Origin: Deltaproteobacteria bacterium | Lineage (GTDB): Bacteria; Myxococcota_A; UBA796; GCA-2862545 | Assembly (NCBI GenBank): GCA_007693595.1 | Contig: REDI01000028.1 | Coordinates: 115,669-179,668 of the forward strand | Direction of reading: 5' to 3' | DNA length: 64,000 nucleotides | Part shown: positions 61,516 through 64,000 of the stretch, piece by piece | Layout of the letters: every line of letters starts with the position of its first letter | Position numbering within the stretch: the stretch's first letter is position 1 | Position numbers and translations under genes: made by a program | The notes under the pieces: generated by a model | Databases searched by the model: none | What the model was told of the DNA's origin: nothing | The model's input: the letters and a program-made list of their open reading frames with translations, nothing else

Positions 61516-62408
61516 CAGCCATCTCGAAGCGTGACCGCGTCCTGCGGTCGGAGGACGAGCTCGATCTGACCCGCGCCGTCCGCCGCGATCAGGTCGTCGC
61601 GCGCCCCGAGCGCGCGAAGCCGGTTGCGTAGGCGCGAGAGGGTCACATCCCAGCGACGGCGCAACAGGCCAGGATCGCGCTCGCTCCACAGCTCACCGGC
61701 GACCACGTCCCAGCTCACAGGGCCTTCGAAGGCGATAAGCTCCGCCAGCAGACGCCCCGGCAGCCCACCGATGACGACCGGGGCTTCGCGGTCGACCGAG
61801 ATCTGCACGGTGTTGACGCAGGCGCTCAAGTGAAGCGGTGGGGCGAGGTCCTGGCGTGTCCGAGGGACGCTCGCGGCGCGGAGCGAGATCGGAACGGCGC
61901 GCAGCACATAGTCTTGGACTTGAAGGGTGTCGCCCTGGCGCCAGGGCCTGGGTTGCTCGCCCTGCACCTGAGCTCGCCAGTCCTGATCGACGTTCCAGAA
62001 CCAGACCTGGGCCTCGGGGGCCCACCCCTTGCGAAGGGAGGGGGTCGGCGCCAGGAAGAAGGAGGTCGTACCCCCGAGCACCTGAGGGGGAAGCCCCTGG
62101 CCCTCCACCCCGAGCAGGTGAGGAGGCAGGGAGACTCGGTGGATGGTGAGCAGGAGCCCCTCGGCGAGCTCGATCTGCAGCCCGTCGTGGATCTCAACCT
62201 CGGCACGGACCTGGCCGTGGACCCGAAAGCGGCCGCGCAAGGCCAAGAGGTGCAACGCTCCCCCGCGCAGGCTCACGATCGCGTGCGCCTCGCTGACCCG
62301 CGCGTCGTCGACGACCAAGGCGGCCGCACCCATGCGGCCGATCACGTCGCCATGACCTAGAGAGACCAGGGAATCGTCTCCGATCCGACACCAGACGACC
62401 GCCTGCAC
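61515..62408 (-). CDS. FHA domain + OmpR-type winged-helix regulator
   Basis: A 297-aa protein from GTG with GGAGG four bases upstream. The N-terminal FHA domain (about 15-95) shows GDVIGR, a possible phosphothreonine-binding Arg, and VSEAHAIVSLRGGALHL (Ser/His of the FHA core). A second variable region with aromatic strands (FFLAPTPSL; VWFWNVDQDW) follows, and the C-terminal ~95 residues (LLAELIAFEGPVSWDVVAGELW, VTLSRLRNRLRALG, in parts) fit the OmpR/PhoB-type DNA-binding winged helix. Likely a transcription factor whose FHA domain reads kinase-phosphorylated partners, such as the adjacent kinase (inference). Confidence 0.72.
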   Translation of the reverse strand: MQAVVWCRIGDDSLVSLGHGDVIGRMGAAALVVDDARVSEAHAIVSLRGGALHLLALRGRFRVHGQVRAEVEIHDGLQIELAEGLLLTIHRVSLPPHLLGVEGQGLPPQVLGGTTSFFLAPTPSLRKGWAPEAQVWFWNVDQDWRAQVQGEQPRPWRQGDTLQVQDYVLRAVPISLRAASVPRTRQDLAPPLHLSACVNTVQISVDREAPVVIGGLPGRLLAELIAFEGPVSWDVVAGELWSERDPGLLRRRWDVTLSRLRNRLRALGARDDLIAADGAGQIELVLRPQDAVTLRDG

Positions 62409-62840
62409 CTGACCTCCACGCCCGCTTGGTATCCTGTGGGGCAGGCGGAGGCATGCACAGCGCGAGTCAGCCAGCCCGTTGAGACGCTCTTCGTACACGG
62501 CCCTACCGCCCCCTGCAAGGACGGACCGACCCTCACCCTCGGATCCCTCAACGACACGCGGACTTCGAGAGGTGGGCGGCCCTGCACCCGACCCGATCGA
62601 TCGCTGCCGCGAGGCACCCTCTGGCGAAACTTGCCACGACGCCCAGCATCGTGAGTTCTAATTGAACTATTCCTTAGACTGGAAATTAAAGCAGGGTAGT
62701 GACTACGAGACGAGTTGAACGATAATTTGCTTGGGAAGCTTTGGGTTCGGGTAGCAGGAGCGAACCGTTACTCGACAGCCTCACCCCAAGTCCTCTTCAA
62801 AGACGGCCCTCTCCGCTCCTCGCACTCCATGGAGTCTCCG
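62409..62840. other. 432-base intergenic region, locally AT-rich
   Basis: Divergent promoter region between the FHA regulator and an orphan gene. Around 62650-62740 the GC content drops sharply. A 15-bp inverted repeat AGTTC-TAATT-GAACT lies at 62654-62668. An in-frame TTG at 62715 could extend the next gene, but nothing supports it. No RNA gene recognised. Confidence 0.5.
62654..62668. promoter_or_regulatory. Palindrome AGTTC-TAATT-GAACT
   Basis: Perfect 5-bp arms with an A/T-rich spacer in the AT-rich part of the intergenic region; a candidate operator for the divergent genes. The arms share GTTC/GAAC with the TetR operator at 14019, but the spacing differs. Confidence 0.35.
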
Positions 62841-63572
62841 ATGAAGTCCCAGCGCAACCAGAAAGAATCAAACAACCAAGACAACAGCTACGTCTCATCC
62901 GGGCTCGAGTGGGCCGGTGAACAGTGGAACAGCTTCAGGGAGTGGGTGGAGAACCCCTTCGGCCAAGAAGAGGAGCTCCCTCTTCCTCACCTCCCCTCCG
63001 ATGATTACAGGCAGACACTCGCGAAACACATTGAGAGCGAGTACAAAGCAGACGGGATGACCCGTACTGTCATCGCGAACCTGAGGACCATCGACGATAG
63101 CAACCAGGGCATCCTCTTCGCTTCCCTCGGCTCAAAGTTCACGCAGGACTACTACGATCAGCTCTTCACTCCACAGCTCTATTCGATCGCCCTGGAATAT
63201 CTAGAGATGTACTGGGCGCGTCACGTCGCGGGGCGGGATGCCGCCTGGGTCGACGGCCTCGCCGCGGGAACGGAGCCCCTGTTCCTCCAGCGCGACTTCC
63301 TTCCCGCCCCGTTCTTCCGTGAGCAGACCAGGATCGATGTCGGGGCCATGGATGTGAGCGTGACGGCCTCCTCCACCGAGAAGCTCAGCACGGGCGCGAC
63401 GGTGTTCCGGTACGACATCGAGGGCTCCCTCTCCATTAAACCTCTTCGAGCAAGCTTTCTAGCGCTAAGCACGTTCAAGAGCGGCGTGCTCTTCTTGCAG
63501 AAAGCCGATAAAGAGGCACCATCTTTTCCGTACGTCGAGGGTCTCAGCACCAACCCGTTCACGTTCGTTTGA
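62841..63572 (+). CDS. Orphan hypothetical protein, lower GC than neighbours
   Basis: A 243-aa protein; ATG at 62841 with GGAG six bases upstream (further starts at 62829 and 62715). No signal peptide. It begins with a polar Asn/Gln/Ser-rich stretch, then WAGEQWNSFREWVENPFG and a helical region (YRQTLAKHIESEYKADG; YSIALEYLEMYWARHVAG), followed by a beta-rich C-terminus (VTASSTEKLSTGATVFRYDIEGSLSI, in parts). Not recognised. Codon choice is visibly less GC-biased than its neighbours and the flank is AT-rich, which may indicate transfer. Followed by a strong terminator. Confidence 0.6.
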   Translation: MKSQRNQKESNNQDNSYVSSGLEWAGEQWNSFREWVENPFGQEEELPLPHLPSDDYRQTLAKHIESEYKADGMTRTVIANLRTIDDSNQGILFASLGSKFTQDYYDQLFTPQLYSIALEYLEMYWARHVAGRDAAWVDGLAAGTEPLFLQRDFLPAPFFREQTRIDVGAMDVSVTASSTEKLSTGATVFRYDIEGSLSIKPLRASFLALSTFKSGVLFLQKADKEAPSFPYVEGLSTNPFTFV

Positions 63573-63576
63573 GTCC

Positions 63577-63601
63577 GTGAGCGCCCCCCTCGGGCGCTCA
63601 C
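63577..63601 (+). terminator. Rho-independent-type terminator
   Basis: Perfect 10-bp stem GTGAGCGCCC / GGGCGCTCAC with a 5-base loop, four bases after the orphan gene stop, followed by a C-rich stretch and CTCTT instead of a clear T-run. Confidence 0.6.
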
Positions 63602-63813
63602 CCCCTCTTCCGAGCGCCGTCGCGCAGCCCATGCTATCCTAGCAGGGCACCCTCGCTCCGTACCGCAGGTCCAGCGGAACCCTAGCGTCGCCTCGCCGTC
63701 GGCCTCATGCTTCAGCGTGCGCCCTCCTTTTTGACTAGCTGGGATGCCTGTGGGCGACGCGACGATCGGTCCCGACGCGCTACGGTCCGCCAGGGTGCCA
63801 ACCGGAGGCCTTC

Positions 63814-63951
63814 ATGTCGCGACGCACGCTCCCGATGCTCTTCCTCCTCTTCGCTTGTGGGCGTTCCACCCCGGAGTATCCCACCTGCGAGCAAGCTGAA
63901 GACTGTGATGTCCCCGACGACACCACAGCCCACTGCCTCACCGCGTGTTGA
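63814..63951 (+). CDS. Tiny Cys-rich lipoprotein
   Basis: A 45-aa protein; GGAGG five bases before ATG. Signal MSRRTLPMLFLLFAC (Cys15) and a short mature part with CEQAEDC and CLTAC. It resembles the first module of the larger Cys-rich lipoproteins (CxxDxDC), so it may be a minimal or truncated member. The 241-base gap before it holds only the terminator and a TATCCT-like -10 near 63647; no further gene seen to the window end. Confidence 0.55.
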   Translation: MSRRTLPMLFLLFACGRSTPEYPTCEQAEDCDVPDDTTAHCLTAC

Positions 63952-64000
63952 GTTGCGCGCCCGATGGCACCGGCAGCGTCGACTCGTTGCAGCATAGCTG

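Noticed and set aside
1..64000. CRISPR array, insertion sequence, integrase, rRNA or origin
   Set aside because: No direct-repeat array, transposase or integrase protein, rRNA stretch or DnaA-box cluster was seen.

Overview
The window is GC-rich, densely coded DNA that looks like a chromosomal segment of a Myxococcota-type (former Deltaproteobacteria) bacterium. The supporting signs are many lipoproteins, including small Cys-rich ones, Hanks-type Ser/Thr kinases with PEGA or beta-propeller-like C-termini, an FHA regulator, TonB receptors, frequent ATGA/GTGA gene overlaps and frequent GTG/TTG starts. This placement is inference; no rRNA or marker gene is present. I found no tRNA, rRNA, CRISPR array, transposase or phage integrase.

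Layout. 1-2.1 kb: end of a GpsA-like dehydrogenase, a small HExxH protein and a LEA-2 lipoprotein, translationally coupled. 2.1-5.4 kb (minus): FIST sensor-domain protein followed by an S46 dipeptidyl-peptidase. 5.5-10.5 kb: a TonB receptor facing a kinase/ABC-substrate-binding-protein operon. 10.6-14.7 kb: a lipoprotein, an inositol-phosphatase/HisN-like enzyme, a D-aminoacylase-type amidohydrolase and a divergent TetR regulator with a palindromic operator. 14.8-17.1 kb (minus): VWA lipoprotein, Cys-rich lipoprotein and TlpA-like thioredoxin lipoprotein. 17.6-24.2 kb: a complete Cus-type CBA metal-efflux operon. 24.3-27.4 kb: Uma2 nuclease-fold protein, DUF2252 protein and GalE.

27.5-36 kb is an accessory-looking region. 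It holds a 932-aa signal-less protein with long Ala/Gly-rich hydrophobic segments, a membrane-anchored protein, a signal-less LysM + NlpC/P60-like protein, a secreted protein and a glycosidase-like lipoprotein, then a coiled-coil and a barrel-like exported protein. 36-41.2 kb: a fused aspartokinase-diaminopimelate decarboxylase, divergent from an alanine/sodium symporter enlarged by two extramembrane domains, one of which resembles phage Baseplate_J. 41.2-45.4 kb (minus): exported protein, TonB receptor and esterase lipoprotein.

45.9-50.6 kb is the most unusual locus: three overlapping genes encoding a membrane protein with an M48-protease-like layout but QQxxH in place of HExxH, a dynamin-like protein whose GTPase domain has lost its P-loop, and an apparently active dynamin-like GTPase with a C-terminal DUF1971 (TehB/YeaR-type) cupin. 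I propose it as a candidate undescribed membrane-remodelling or stress system. The remainder holds an AbgT transporter with a PlsC acyltransferase, hisG-hisC (HisC with a HAD-like tail), two tandem secreted paralogues, a minus-strand set running from an FHA/winged-helix regulator and a kinase-propeller to three membrane proteins, and a less GC-rich orphan gene followed by a good terminator and a tiny Cys-rich lipoprotein gene.
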